A stretch of DNA of 64,000 nucleotides, taken from NCBI RefSeq assembly GCF_016616425.1, contig NZ_CP067101.1, positions 3,968,001 to 4,032,000 of the forward strand, in the 5' to 3' direction. Source of the stretch: Bradyrhizobium diazoefficiens (GTDB lineage Bacteria; Pseudomonadota; Alphaproteobacteria; Rhizobiales; Xanthobacteraceae). Each line of letters starts with the position of its first letter. Positions within the stretch are counted from its first letter, which is position 1. The translations under genes and the position numbers were made by a program. This document shows positions 8,579 through 17,656 of this stretch, one piece after another. The notes under the pieces are model-generated. The model worked only from the letters and a program-made list of their open reading frames with translations, searched no databases and was not told where the DNA came from.

Positions 8579-10897
8579 GTGCGTGGGGCTTCGAACAACG
8601 TGACCGACTTTCAACTTTCTTCGCGTGATGACACGCGTCGCCGACAGATTCGAGGGCTGCTCCTCGGGGCGGCCAGTACGTTCTCTCTCGCAATTCCCTT
8701 CGGATCCGCGGAGGCGCAGACGCAGATTCCCGCCGTCACGGTCGACGCGCCGGCTCAGCGCGCCCGTCCTGCGGCGGTTGCTTCGTCGCGAAGGGCGGCG
8801 ACACGCACGTCTCGCGGCAATCGTCGCTCTCCTGCGCAGCAGGCCACGCCGACCCAGCCGGCATCATCGAACGGCGTGACGGGCGAACGTGCCAATGGTC
8901 CGGTGCGCGGTTTCGTCGCCACAAGGAGCGGGACGGCCACCAAGACCGATACGCCGCTGATCGAAACGCCGCAGTCGGTGTCCGTCGTCACCACCGACCA
9001 GGTCAGGAACCAGGGCGCGGTCTCGATCGGCGAGGCCTTGCGCTATACCGCCGGTGTCAGTGGCGACGTCAATGGCGGTTCGGACACCCGCTTCGGCGCC
9101 CTCCAGATCCGCGGCTTCGACACCACCATGTCGGGCCTCTATGTCGACGGCTTGCGGATTCCCTCGAGCAATTACGTGCATTTCAACGGTCTCGATCCCT
9201 ACGGGGCCGAGCGCCTGGAAGTCCTCAAGGGACCGTCCTCGGCGATGTACGGCGGCAGCGGCACCGGCGGCATTCTGAACTACATCACCAAGCTGCCGAC
9301 GGCGCGGCAGTTTGGCGAGGTCTCGATCTCCGGCGGCAGCTTCAACCGCTATCAGGGCCAATTTGACGTGGGCGGCCCCGCCAACAAGGAAGGCACCGTG
9401 CTGTGGCGCCTCACCGGCGTAGTGCGCGACGGCGAGACCCAGGTCGACTTCACCAAGGACAACCGCGTCTTCATCGCGCCGGCCGTCACGTTCAAGCCGA
9501 ACGAGGATACCACCATCACCTTGCTCGCCAACTATCAGAGGGACAGGGCAGGGTGGGGTCTCCAGTTCCTGCCGGCCTCGGGCACGGTCTGGCCGAACAA
9601 CGGCCGCACCATTCCGGTCTCGTTCTTCGCGGGCGTGCCGAGCTTCAATGCGTTCAACACCGAGATCGCAACCGCCGGCTACCAGCTCGCGCACAATTTC
9701 AGCGACAACATCATCTTCCGGCAGAATCTGCGCTACGCCTATCAGCACAACGAGGAGAAGGTGTTTTACGGCGGCGGCTATACGGACGAGGCCGCGGGGC
9801 AGCTCGCGCGCTTCGGCAGCTACAGCAACTCCTACATCAACTCCTTCGCGGTGGACAATCAGCTCCAGGGCAAGTTCACCACGGGCTTCCTCAGTCATAC
9901 CACGTTGGTCGGCATCGACTATCGCAACACGCGGTTTCGCGACACCGCCTTCAGCGTCACCACGTCGGCGCCCGAAATCAACGTCTTCAACCCGGTCTAT
10001 AGCTACGACTGGACCCTTGGCGGCATGAGCGACAACACCGGCGTCAAGCAGTCGCAGCTCGGCCTCTACGCGCAGGACCAGATCAAGCTGGGCCGGCTGT
10101 CGTTCCAGCTCGGCGGACGCCAGGACTTCGTGACGGCGCAGGTCGACAGCAATCTTCCCGCGGCTCGTACGTCGGTCTCGAAAGATGCCTCGGCCTTCAC
10201 CGGCCGCGCCGCCGTGATGTACAATTTCGACAACGGCATCGCGCCGTATTTCAGTTACTCGGAATCGTTCCTGCCGGTGCTGGCGATCGGTCCGTCCGGC
10301 CAGCTGCTCAATCCCGAGACCGGCGTCCAGTACGAGGTCGGCGTCAAGTACCAGCCGCTCGGCTGGAACGCACTGTTCACCTTGGCCGCCTTCGACCTGA
10401 CGCGCGACAACGTCGTCACTTATGCGCCGCCGAGCTATCTCGCCGAACAGACCGGGCAGGTGAAATCGCGCGGCATCGAGCTCGAAGGCACCATGTCGCT
10501 CGCCGACGGCTGGAACCTGCGGGCTGCTTACGCCTATGTCGACGCCATGGTGACGCAGGATCCGGTCAATGTCGGCAAGGCGCCGGTCACCGTGCCGCTC
10601 AACCGCGCGTCGCTGTGGAGCGACTACACGCTCGAGACAGGGCTGCTGGCGGGCCTGCAATTCGGCGGCGGCATTCGCCATGTCGGCGCGACCTGGGGCG
10701 ATGATGCCAATACGTTCAAGGTGGGGGCGTCGACCGTGCTGGACGCGTTGCTCGCTTATACCCGTGACAATTGGCGGCTGTCGCTGAATGTCACCAATCT
10801 CGCCGACACCCGCTATGTCGCCGCCTGCTACAGCCTGTCGGGCTGCTTCTACGCCGAGGGACGCAAAGCCATCGGCAAGCTGACCTACCGCTGGTGA
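8579..10897 (+). CDS. TonB-dependent siderophore receptor
   Basis: A 772-residue outer-membrane receptor. The signal peptide is about residues 1-47, with cleavage after SAEAQ, then a Pro/Ala/Arg-rich linker. The plug domain begins near TPLIETPQSVSVVTTDQV and includes LQIRGFDTTMSGLYVDGLRI and YGAERLEVLKGPSSAMYG. The remainder is the 22-strand beta barrel, ending in the aromatic terminus GKLTYRW. The length and plug fit hydroxamate siderophore receptors (FhuA/FhuE/FoxA group); the ligand cannot be told. The start is GTG at 8579 or a GTG seven codons later. The following PepSY gene is a usual partner. Confidence 0.92.
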   Translation: MRGASNNVTDFQLSSRDDTRRRQIRGLLLGAASTFSLAIPFGSAEAQTQIPAVTVDAPAQRARPAAVASSRRAATRTSRGNRRSPAQQATPTQPASSNGVTGERANGPVRGFVATRSGTATKTDTPLIETPQSVSVVTTDQVRNQGAVSIGEALRYTAGVSGDVNGGSDTRFGALQIRGFDTTMSGLYVDGLRIPSSNYVHFNGLDPYGAERLEVLKGPSSAMYGGSGTGGILNYITKLPTARQFGEVSISGGSFNRYQGQFDVGGPANKEGTVLWRLTGVVRDGETQVDFTKDNRVFIAPAVTFKPNEDTTITLLANYQRDRAGWGLQFLPASGTVWPNNGRTIPVSFFAGVPSFNAFNTEIATAGYQLAHNFSDNIIFRQNLRYAYQHNEEKVFYGGGYTDEAAGQLARFGSYSNSYINSFAVDNQLQGKFTTGFLSHTTLVGIDYRNTRFRDTAFSVTTSAPEINVFNPVYSYDWTLGGMSDNTGVKQSQLGLYAQDQIKLGRLSFQLGGRQDFVTAQVDSNLPAARTSVSKDASAFTGRAAVMYNFDNGIAPYFSYSESFLPVLAIGPSGQLLNPETGVQYEVGVKYQPLGWNALFTLAAFDLTRDNVVTYAPPSYLAEQTGQVKSRGIELEGTMSLADGWNLRAAYAYVDAMVTQDPVNVGKAPVTVPLNRASLWSDYTLETGLLAGLQFGGGIRHVGATWGDDANTFKVGASTVLDALLAYTRDNWRLSLNVTNLADTRYVAACYSLSGCFYAEGRKAIGKLTYRW

Positions 10898-10953
10898 GCT
10901 CGAAGACGGTCCGGCAATGGGGAGCCGGATCTGCTGGATGGGAGTGGAAGACG

Positions 10954-12246
10954 ATGAGAGCGATATTCGGCAGGCTGCATCGCTGGGCGGGACTGCTCAC
11001 GGCCGGATTCCTGTTCTTCTCCGGCATAACAGGCGCGATCATCTCCTGGGATCACGAGATCGACGACGTCCTGAACGGCCATTTGTTCGACATCACCAGC
11101 AAGGGCCCGGCTATTGCCTCGATCGAGCTCGCCAAGATGATCGAGCAGCGCGATCCCCGTGCGCGGGTCGTCCATCTCTTCATGACGCCGGAGGAGGGGC
11201 ACTCGCTGTGGTTCTTCGTCATGCCCCGGATCGATCCCGCGACCGGCAAGCGTTACGCCCTCGACTACAATCAGGTCTTCCTCGATCCCAATACCGGCGC
11301 GGAGCTTGGCCGGCGCTATTGGGGCGCGGTCTGGCCCGTTACGCGGGAAAACTTCGTCTCGTTCCTCTACAAGCTCCACTACACGATGCACATCCCGGAG
11401 TTCTGGGGCAGCGATCGCTGGGGCATGCGCCTGCTCGGCGTGATCGCCATCATCTGGACCATCGATTGCTTCGTCGGATTCTATCTGACGCTGCCCTCGC
11501 GGCGGCGAGCCAAAGCTGCGCGGGCGCCTGCCGTTACGCGCCAGCTTGAGCGTGGCTTCTGGGCGCGCTGGGCGCCGGCCTGGACGGTCAAGACCTCGGG
11601 CAGCGCCTACCGGATCAATTTCGACATCCACCGTGCCTTCAGCCTGTGGACCTGGGGCGTGCTGTTCGTGATCGCGTTCACGGCGTTCTCGCTGAACCTC
11701 TATTTCGAGGTGTTCTCGCCGCTGATGAAGATGGTCTCGAACTACACGCCAACGCCCTATGAGCAGCGACCCTATCGCGATCTCGACGATCCGATCGAGC
11801 CCAAGGTGACCTTCGCCGACATCGCAGCCCGTGCGGCGGCCGACGGCAAGGCGCGAGGGTGGACGATCCCGGTCGGCTCGATCAATTACGGCCCGGCCCA
11901 TGGCGTCTATGCCGCCGCCTTCTTCCACCCCGGCGACGATCACGGTGCCGGCGGTGTCGGCCCGGCGCAGCTCTATTACGACAGCGAGGATGGCCGCCCC
12001 ATTGGCGAGCGGCTGCCCTGGGTCGGCACCGCCGCCGACATCTTCGTCCAGGCGCAGTTCCCGCTGCATTCGGGCCGTATCGTCGGATTGTTCGGCCGCA
12101 TCCTGATCTCCATCATGGGGCTGGTCGTGGCGACACTCTCGGTCACCGGCGTCGTGATCTGGTGGCGCAAGCGCCGCGCCCGGGTCCGCGTCCGCCAGAC
12201 CGCTGCGATGCGCCTGAACCAACAGCAGCTGACGCCGGCAGAATAG
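10954..12246 (+). CDS. PepSY-associated TM-helix protein (PiuB-like)
   Basis: About 430 residues starting MRAIFGRLHRWAGLLTAGFL. The first TM helix (about residues 10-32) is followed by a periplasmic PepSY-type domain. Further TM segments lie near VIAIIWTIDCFVGFYLTLPS, LWTWGVLFVIAFTAFSLNLY and ILISIMGLVVATLSVTGVVI. Proteins of this family sit beside siderophore receptors and several act in ferric-siderophore reduction at the inner membrane (family knowledge). It follows the receptor by 56 bases and is probably cotranscribed. The frame is open further upstream, overlapping the receptor, but the ATG at 10954 precedes the natural membrane N-terminus. Confidence 0.88.
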   Translation: MRAIFGRLHRWAGLLTAGFLFFSGITGAIISWDHEIDDVLNGHLFDITSKGPAIASIELAKMIEQRDPRARVVHLFMTPEEGHSLWFFVMPRIDPATGKRYALDYNQVFLDPNTGAELGRRYWGAVWPVTRENFVSFLYKLHYTMHIPEFWGSDRWGMRLLGVIAIIWTIDCFVGFYLTLPSRRRAKAARAPAVTRQLERGFWARWAPAWTVKTSGSAYRINFDIHRAFSLWTWGVLFVIAFTAFSLNLYFEVFSPLMKMVSNYTPTPYEQRPYRDLDDPIEPKVTFADIAARAAADGKARGWTIPVGSINYGPAHGVYAAAFFHPGDDHGAGGVGPAQLYYDSEDGRPIGERLPWVGTAADIFVQAQFPLHSGRIVGLFGRILISIMGLVVATLSVTGVVIWWRKRRARVRVRQTAAMRLNQQQLTPAE

Positions 12247-12306
12247 GGCGCTGGTCCGGTCTTCGGAGGAAACTTGCCGTGAAACCGAGCCTCGGTCCAA
12301 TGCCGG

Positions 12307-12432
12307 GCTCTCGGCGCCGGCCTGTTGCGTGGCGGCTATGGGCCGGACGAGTTCAGGCAATCCGGCGCTTTCCGCGTCTATGATCCCGCCGACGTGCTGC
12401 GCCGGATCGATGAAGTCGGCGGCCAGCGCTAG
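12307..12432 (+). pseudogene. HAD-family hydrolase C-terminal remnant
   Basis: Forty-one codons in one frame read ALGAGLLRGGYGPDEFRQSG then AFRVYDPADVLRRIDEVGG and stop at TAG. This resembles the last part of HAD phosphatases (G..GGYGP.E...GA..VYDDPADLL..ID). No catalytic motif or start is present. It is probably a relic of a deleted gene; recognition is by eye only. Confidence 0.4.
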
Positions 12433-12549
12433 CGCCGCTCTGCGATTACGGTCACCTGAGGATGTTTAGGAACCAAGAATATTCCGGCACGGTTTGTGAG
12501 TTGCAGGGGATCCTATTTTGCCGAAGGCGGTACCGCCAGGAGGCGACTG

Positions 12550-12930
12550 ATGAGTGATCAATTCAAGCCGGTAGGTGCAAGCTCTTCCTCCAGCAACAAG
12601 CCCGATAAAGGTCTCTCTCGCCGCGGCTTCATCGAAAAAACGCTCTGCGGCGCAGCCCTCGCGGGCGCGACTGTGGCTCCGGCATGGGCCCATGGCACGG
12701 CAGGACATGCCGCTGGTGCCTATGCCCGCGCACGCAGGCCCATCCCGAAAGAGGTAGCGCGGTATCAGTATCAACCAAATGGAGCCCAACACTGCGGCGT
12801 TTGCGCCCACTTCCGGCCACCCGGTAGCTGCGAGATCGTTGCCGGACCTATCAGCCCGGACGGGTGGTGCCGCTACTTCCGCGGCGCGCGAGGTTCGCGC
12901 GGCTCGTCTGGCCCGGGCCGAAGTTATTGA
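12550..12930 (+). CDS. High-potential iron-sulfur protein (HiPIP) family
   Basis: About 126 residues with a strong AGGAGG-type ribosome-binding site. A twin-arginine signal (SRRGFIEKT, then a hydrophobic stretch to PAWA) directs export of a folded cofactor protein. The mature part has the four-cysteine HiPIP pattern in HCGVCAHFRPP, GSC and DGWCRYF. It should bind a [4Fe-4S] cluster and act as a periplasmic electron carrier. A Gly/Ser/Arg-rich tail follows the last cysteine. No partner oxidoreductase is adjacent. Confidence 0.88.
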   Translation: MSDQFKPVGASSSSSNKPDKGLSRRGFIEKTLCGAALAGATVAPAWAHGTAGHAAGAYARARRPIPKEVARYQYQPNGAQHCGVCAHFRPPGSCEIVAGPISPDGWCRYFRGARGSRGSSGPGRSY

Positions 12931-13026
12931 AGGGACTGTGATCGCTCGCCGTTCACCGCGCGACAAGGAGGGACTCTTCTGGCCCGCCGCGACCGGTTTG
13001 CTTTGCGCGTAAGGCTGCTGAGACGC

Positions 13027-14238
13027 TCAACGCTGTCTCGCGGTGAACCCGTTGCCGCCCAAGTTCCAACCGCGGCCGCCCTCGCCAAAAATCTCGTAGC
13101 CGGTTGGTGTGACCGCGACCGTGTCTTCGAGCTTGATGAAGCCGCGTTTCGGATGCTTCATCGTGGTCTCGATCGACACCACCATGCCGGCTTCGAGCGG
13201 CAGATGGGCGTCCGTGTCATCATAGGGAACCGGACCCGTGGCGGTCAGGCGAGGGGCCTCGTGGCTGACGAGGCCCATGCCGTGGGCCAGGAAATCGGTG
13301 CAGTCGCGCTGGGTGATCTGGGCGAGCTGCCGTTCGGCCGCGACATAGATGTCGCCGCCCAGGGCGCCCGGCCGGACCGCGGCAAAGGCGGCGCGCTGGA
13401 CGGCCTCGATCTCGGCAAGGCAGTCCTTCAGCTCGGTGTCGGGATCGCCGAGCACGGCCATGCGCGCGAGGTCGCCGATATAGCCGTGATAGTTGCCGCC
13501 GGAATCGAGCGACAGCACCTCGCCTTGCTCCCAGCGCTGCGCCGACGGCGCTCGGTTGTGGCTGCTGCCGCAGGCGAGCAGGCAGTATTCGAAGGTCAGC
13601 CCGCGGTTGGCTTCGGCAAGCCGCAACGCATCGGACAATTGCTGCTTGGTGCTGCCGGGGCCATGCCCGGCGATCACCTCCAGGATGGACGCGATGACGA
13701 GCTCGGACGCCGTCTTCAGCTTCGTCAATTCCTCAGCCGACTTGACCGCTCGCAGCCGCTCCAGCACCAGCACCGCATCTCTCAGCTCGGCGCCGGGCAG
13801 GGCGTCGGTCAGCGCCCGGCCCGCATCCATCGGCAGAAACGCCATCTCGACCCCGATCCGCTTCAAAGGTACGCCTGTGTCCCGGATCAGCGCCACGGCT
13901 CGCGTGACAGCATCGACAGAGCCGTTGGACTCGGTCCGAACCTGCGGCACCCATGGCGTCGCGACACTGCGTTGATGGGCCTCCAGCCGGTGCCCAATAT
14001 AGACCGACTTCTCGGGCGCGCCCTTGGGATAAACCAGGACCGGCAGATAGCGGCTGACGCCGAGCGCATCCATGTAGTCGAAGAAGATCGCACGCTCGGC
14101 GCCCAGCAGATATTGCACATTGTGCTTCGAGGTTGCGATCAGGACGTCAAGGCCGGCTGCCTCCATCAGGCGGTCGAGCTTGGCGGCATCGAACGGAATG
14201 GCGCACGAGCCGGCCGCGCGAGCAACGTTCTCTTGCAT
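13027..14238 (-). CDS. M24 family metallopeptidase (Xaa-Pro peptidase type)
   Basis: About 403 residues; the ATG at 14238 follows a good GGGAGG site. An N-terminal creatinase-like domain (about 1-160) precedes a pita-bread catalytic domain. The five metal ligands appear as Asp in LSLDSGGNYHGYIGDL (two), His in AHGMGLVSHE, Glu in VSIETTMKHP and Glu in KLEDTVAV. It probably cleaves Xaa-Pro dipeptides or a related amide; the true substrate is unknown. It diverges from a TRAP transporter operon, which suggests shared control but does not prove it. Confidence 0.88.
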   Translation of the reverse strand: MQENVARAAGSCAIPFDAAKLDRLMEAAGLDVLIATSKHNVQYLLGAERAIFFDYMDALGVSRYLPVLVYPKGAPEKSVYIGHRLEAHQRSVATPWVPQVRTESNGSVDAVTRAVALIRDTGVPLKRIGVEMAFLPMDAGRALTDALPGAELRDAVLVLERLRAVKSAEELTKLKTASELVIASILEVIAGHGPGSTKQQLSDALRLAEANRGLTFEYCLLACGSSHNRAPSAQRWEQGEVLSLDSGGNYHGYIGDLARMAVLGDPDTELKDCLAEIEAVQRAAFAAVRPGALGGDIYVAAERQLAQITQRDCTDFLAHGMGLVSHEAPRLTATGPVPYDDTDAHLPLEAGMVVSIETTMKHPKRGFIKLEDTVAVTPTGYEIFGEGGRGWNLGGNGFTARQR

Positions 14239-14695
14239 AACGAACCTCCCAAGGCTGGCGCGGCTTTCGGTGCCTGGCGCCTGTAATCTGGGCTTGCCCA
14301 AGCAACTCTGGGCCGGGAGCGGGGTTCTCGGTAGCTTCGATTTGGCCGGGCTGACCTGCGCAAGCCTATACGCGGGATTCGCATAAGGTATATTATGGAA
14401 TATTTGTATTTACAACCAGATCAATCATTTAGATGGATTTCCTGTCATTGCACCTTCGCCCAGCGCCCAATTTCTGTCCGAGCCTCGACCAGTCGCGCCG
14501 GGTGTTCGACGGCGACTGTGCTTGGGGTTGTTTCTCAGATTTTGAATCCGGCCGGCGTGCCGAAAGCCGATATTGCCGTGACCGTATCCGGCTGCAATAA
14601 GCGAGGTCTCGCGAGATCGCAGATGACCTTCTGACCTTCCGTCCGTATAGGTTTGCGTCTCAGAACAACAACAAACCTTCCGAGGAAGCAGACCC
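14239..14695. other. Divergent intergenic region, M24 peptidase / TRAP operon
   Basis: 457 bp without a convincing gene. It is more AT-rich around 14390-14440 and should hold the promoters of both flanking genes. The only operator-like element seen is the inverted repeat listed at 14404-14415. Confidence 0.5.
14404..14415. promoter_or_regulatory. Candidate operator, inverted repeat TTGTA-TT-TACAA
   Basis: A perfect 5-bp inverted repeat with a 2-bp spacer, lying in the AT-rich part of the divergent region. Similar TTGTA..TACAA elements are bound by GntR-type regulators of catabolic operons (general knowledge). No regulator gene is adjacent, so this is a weak candidate. Confidence 0.25.
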
Positions 14696-15715
14696 ATGAG
14701 CTTTTCCCGACGCACGCTTCTCAAGGCCTCCGCCGCGACCGCGGTCCTGGGTGGCCTCGGTGCGCCCCATGTGGCCCGCGCAGAGAGCGCCGAGTTCACT
14801 TACAAATACGCCAATAACCTGCCGGACTCCCATCCGCTGAACGTACGTGCCAAGGAGATGGCGGCGGCGATCAAGAGCGAGACGAATGGCAAGTTCGACC
14901 TCCAGATCTTCCCGAACAACCAGCTCGGGTCCGACACCGACATGCTGAGCCAGATCCGCTCCGGCGGCGTCGAGTTCTTCACGTTGTCCGGCCTGATCCT
15001 GTCGACCCTGGTGCCGGCGGCGTCCATCAACGGCATCGGCTTCGCGTTCCCGGACTACGACACGGTCTGGAAGGCCATGGACGGCGATCTCGGCGCCCAT
15101 GTCCGCGGCGAGATCAAGAAGGCCGGCCTCGAGGTCATGGACAAGATCTGGGACAACGGCTTCCGCCAGACCACGTCGTCGACCAAGCCGATTACCGGAC
15201 CGGACGACTTCAAGGGCTTCAAGATCCGCGTGCCGGTGTCGCCACTGTGGACCTCGATGTTCAAGGCGTTCGACGCGGCGCCCGCCTCGATCAATTTCAG
15301 CGAAGTCTATTCGGCGCTGCAGACCAAGATCGTCGAAGGCCAGGAGAACCCGCTGGCGATCATCTCGACGGCAAAACTCTATGAGGTGCAGAAGTACTGC
15401 TCGCTGACCAACCACATGTGGGATGGCTTCTGGTTCCTGGCCAACCGCAGAGCCTGGGAAAAGCTCCCGCAGGACGTGCGCACCGTCGTCGCCAAGAACA
15501 TCAACGCGGCTGCGATCAAGGAGCGCGCCGATACCGCCAAGCTCAATGCCAACCTCCAGCAGGAGCTGGCGACCAAGGGCCTGACCTTCAATCAGCCGAC
15601 CGTGGCGCCGTTCCGCGACAAGCTGCGGTCCGCCGGCTTCTATGCCGAGTGGAAGGGCAAGTATGGCGATCAGGCCTGGGGCCTTCTGGAAAAGGCCGTC
15701 GGCAAGCTGTCGTAA
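14696..15715 (+). CDS. TRAP transporter solute-binding protein, DctP family
   Basis: A 339-residue periplasmic receptor with a twin-arginine-like signal (SRRTLLKASAA..., cleavage near HVARA). The mature protein has the DctP fold, including the conserved region GFKIRVPVSPLWTSMFKAFD, where Arg contacts the substrate carboxylate, and the segment FSEVYSALQTKIVEGQENP. It delivers a carboxylate to the fused permease encoded 30 bases downstream. The acyl-CoA ligase in the same operon suggests the ligand is an organic acid activated to a CoA thioester. Confidence 0.93.
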   Translation: MSFSRRTLLKASAATAVLGGLGAPHVARAESAEFTYKYANNLPDSHPLNVRAKEMAAAIKSETNGKFDLQIFPNNQLGSDTDMLSQIRSGGVEFFTLSGLILSTLVPAASINGIGFAFPDYDTVWKAMDGDLGAHVRGEIKKAGLEVMDKIWDNGFRQTTSSTKPITGPDDFKGFKIRVPVSPLWTSMFKAFDAAPASINFSEVYSALQTKIVEGQENPLAIISTAKLYEVQKYCSLTNHMWDGFWFLANRRAWEKLPQDVRTVVAKNINAAAIKERADTAKLNANLQQELATKGLTFNQPTVAPFRDKLRSAGFYAEWKGKYGDQAWGLLEKAVGKLS

Positions 15716-15745
15716 CGCTTTAGGGCCGTCGAGGTTCGTATCAGG

Positions 15746-17635
15746 ATGGCTCACGTCGAGGTCGAGGTGATCGAAGTGGCGGGCGAGGTGACTGTTCAGT
15801 CCCCTCGCCGACCTTCGTTGCTGACTTCGATCGAGCGCGTGCTCGGTCTCGTCGTTGAAATCCCGGCGGCGATCCTGGTCGTCGCCGAGATCGTGATCCT
15901 GTTTGCCGGCGTGGTCGCGCGCTACGGCCTGCACCGGCCGCTGATCTGGTCGGACGAGCTCGCCTCGATCCTGTTCCTGTGGCTCGCCATGCTGGGCGCG
16001 GCGGTCGCGTTCCGCCGCTCCGAGCACATGCGCATGACTGCGGTCGTCGCCAGCGCGAGGCCCGCCATGCGGGCCTATCTCGATCTGGTCGCGACCTGCG
16101 CGGCGCTGGCGTTTCTGGCGCTGGTCATCCTGCCGTCCTGCGACTACGCCTATGAGGAAAGCTATATCACCACGCCGGCGCTCCAGATCTCGAATATGTG
16201 GCGCGCCGCGGCGCTGCCGGTCGGCATCGGCCTGATGGCGGTCTTTGCCTTGCTGCGGTTGCTGCGCACGGCCGACTATCGGATGCTCGCGGCCGCCGTG
16301 TTGTCGGTTGCGGTCCTGATCGGTCTGTTCTGGCTGGCGGAGCCGTCGCTGCGGCCGCTCGGCAATCTCAACCTCGTCATCTTCTTCGTCGGCGTCGCCG
16401 GGTTCTGTGTCTTTGCCGGCGTTCCCATTGCGTTCGGCTTTGGTCTCGCGATCTTCGGCTATCTCGCGCTGACCACGCACACGCCCGTCATGGTGCTGGT
16501 CGGGCGGATGGACGAGGGCATGAGTCACCTCATCCTGCTCTCGGTGCCGCTGTTCGTATTCCTGGGACTGCTGATCGAGATGACCGGCATGGCGCGGGCC
16601 ATGGTGGCGTTCCTGGCGAGCCTGCTCGGCCACGTCCGCGGCGGCCTGCACTATGTGCTGGTCGGCGCGATGTACCTGGTCTCCGGCATTTCCGGTGCCA
16701 AGGCGGCCGACATGGCGGCAGTCGCGCCGGTGCTGTTTCCGGAGATGAAGCAGCGCGGCGCCAGGCCCGGCGATCTCGTCGCGCTTCTGGCGGCGACGGG
16801 CGCCCAAACCGAGACCATTCCGCCGAGCCTGGTGCTGATCACGATCGGCTCGGTAACAGGTGTTTCGATCGCCGCGCTGTTCACCGGCGGCCTGCTGCCC
16901 GGCGTCGTGCTCGCGATCACGCTCTGCATGCTGGTGTGGTGGCGCTACCGCCACGAGGACATGAGCCACGTCCGGCGTGCCACAGGCAGCGAGATCGGCA
17001 AGACCTTCATCATCGCCCTGCCCGCGCTCGCACTGCCCTTCGTGATCCGCTACGCCGTGGTCGAGGGCATCGCGACCGCAACCGAGGTTTCCACCATCGG
17101 CATCGTCTATGGTGTGCTGGTCGGCCTCCTCATCTACCGCCGGTTCGACTGGCGGCGGCTGTTTCCGATGCTGGTCGAGACCGCGGCGCTGTCGGGCGCG
17201 ATCCTCCTGATCATCGGCACGGCGACCGGCATGGCCTGGGGCCTGACCCAGTCCGGCTTCTCGCGCTCGCTGGCTGCGGCCATGACCGGACTGCCCGGGG
17301 GAGCAGCGAGCTTCATCGCTGTCTCGATCCTGGCCTTCACCGTCCTCGGCAGCGTGCTGGAGGGCATCCCGGCGATCGTGCTGTTCGGGCCGCTTTTGTT
17401 TCCGATCGCCCGGGCCGTAGGCGTGCACGAGGTGCACTACGCCATGGTCATCATTCTTGCCATGGGTATCGGACTATTCGCCCCGCCCTTCGGCGTCGGC
17501 TATTATGCAGCCTGCGCCATCGGACGCGTCGATCCGGCCGAGGGCATTCGGCCGATCTGGGGCTATCTGCTGGCGCTGCTGGTGGGATTGATCGTCGTCG
17601 CGATCTTCCCCTGGATCTCGATCGGGTTCCTTTGA
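15746..17635 (+). CDS. TRAP transporter permease, DctQ-DctM fusion
   Basis: A 629-residue membrane protein. The first about 170 residues are a DctQ-type small subunit with four TM helices (motif LIWSDELASILFLWLAMLGA). The rest is a DctM-type large subunit with many TM segments. It drives sodium- or proton-coupled uptake of the solute handed over by the preceding binding protein. The fused QM form contrasts with the separate Q and M genes of the second TRAP system at 20.4-22.4 kb. Confidence 0.93.
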   Translation: MAHVEVEVIEVAGEVTVQSPRRPSLLTSIERVLGLVVEIPAAILVVAEIVILFAGVVARYGLHRPLIWSDELASILFLWLAMLGAAVAFRRSEHMRMTAVVASARPAMRAYLDLVATCAALAFLALVILPSCDYAYEESYITTPALQISNMWRAAALPVGIGLMAVFALLRLLRTADYRMLAAAVLSVAVLIGLFWLAEPSLRPLGNLNLVIFFVGVAGFCVFAGVPIAFGFGLAIFGYLALTTHTPVMVLVGRMDEGMSHLILLSVPLFVFLGLLIEMTGMARAMVAFLASLLGHVRGGLHYVLVGAMYLVSGISGAKAADMAAVAPVLFPEMKQRGARPGDLVALLAATGAQTETIPPSLVLITIGSVTGVSIAALFTGGLLPGVVLAITLCMLVWWRYRHEDMSHVRRATGSEIGKTFIIALPALALPFVIRYAVVEGIATATEVSTIGIVYGVLVGLLIYRRFDWRRLFPMLVETAALSGAILLIIGTATGMAWGLTQSGFSRSLAAAMTGLPGGAASFIAVSILAFTVLGSVLEGIPAIVLFGPLLFPIARAVGVHEVHYAMVIILAMGIGLFAPPFGVGYYAACAIGRVDPAEGIRPIWGYLLALLVGLIVVAIFPWISIGFL

Positions 17636-17656
17636 GGCGCTTTGAGGAGGGTGTCG

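Noticed and set aside
8864..10681. A 605-codon open frame opposite the TonB-dependent receptor
   Set aside because: Shadow of a well-supported receptor gene; composition is Arg/Ala/Val-rich with no motif.
10885..12360. A 491-codon minus-strand frame opposite the PepSY gene
   Set aside because: Antisense shadow with no recognisable domain.
14660..17437. A 925-codon open frame on the minus strand opposite the first TRAP operon
   Set aside because: It mirrors the coding frames of the TRAP receptor and permease, is Arg/His/Gln/Asp-rich without any domain, and has no ribosome-binding site. High-GC antisense shadow.
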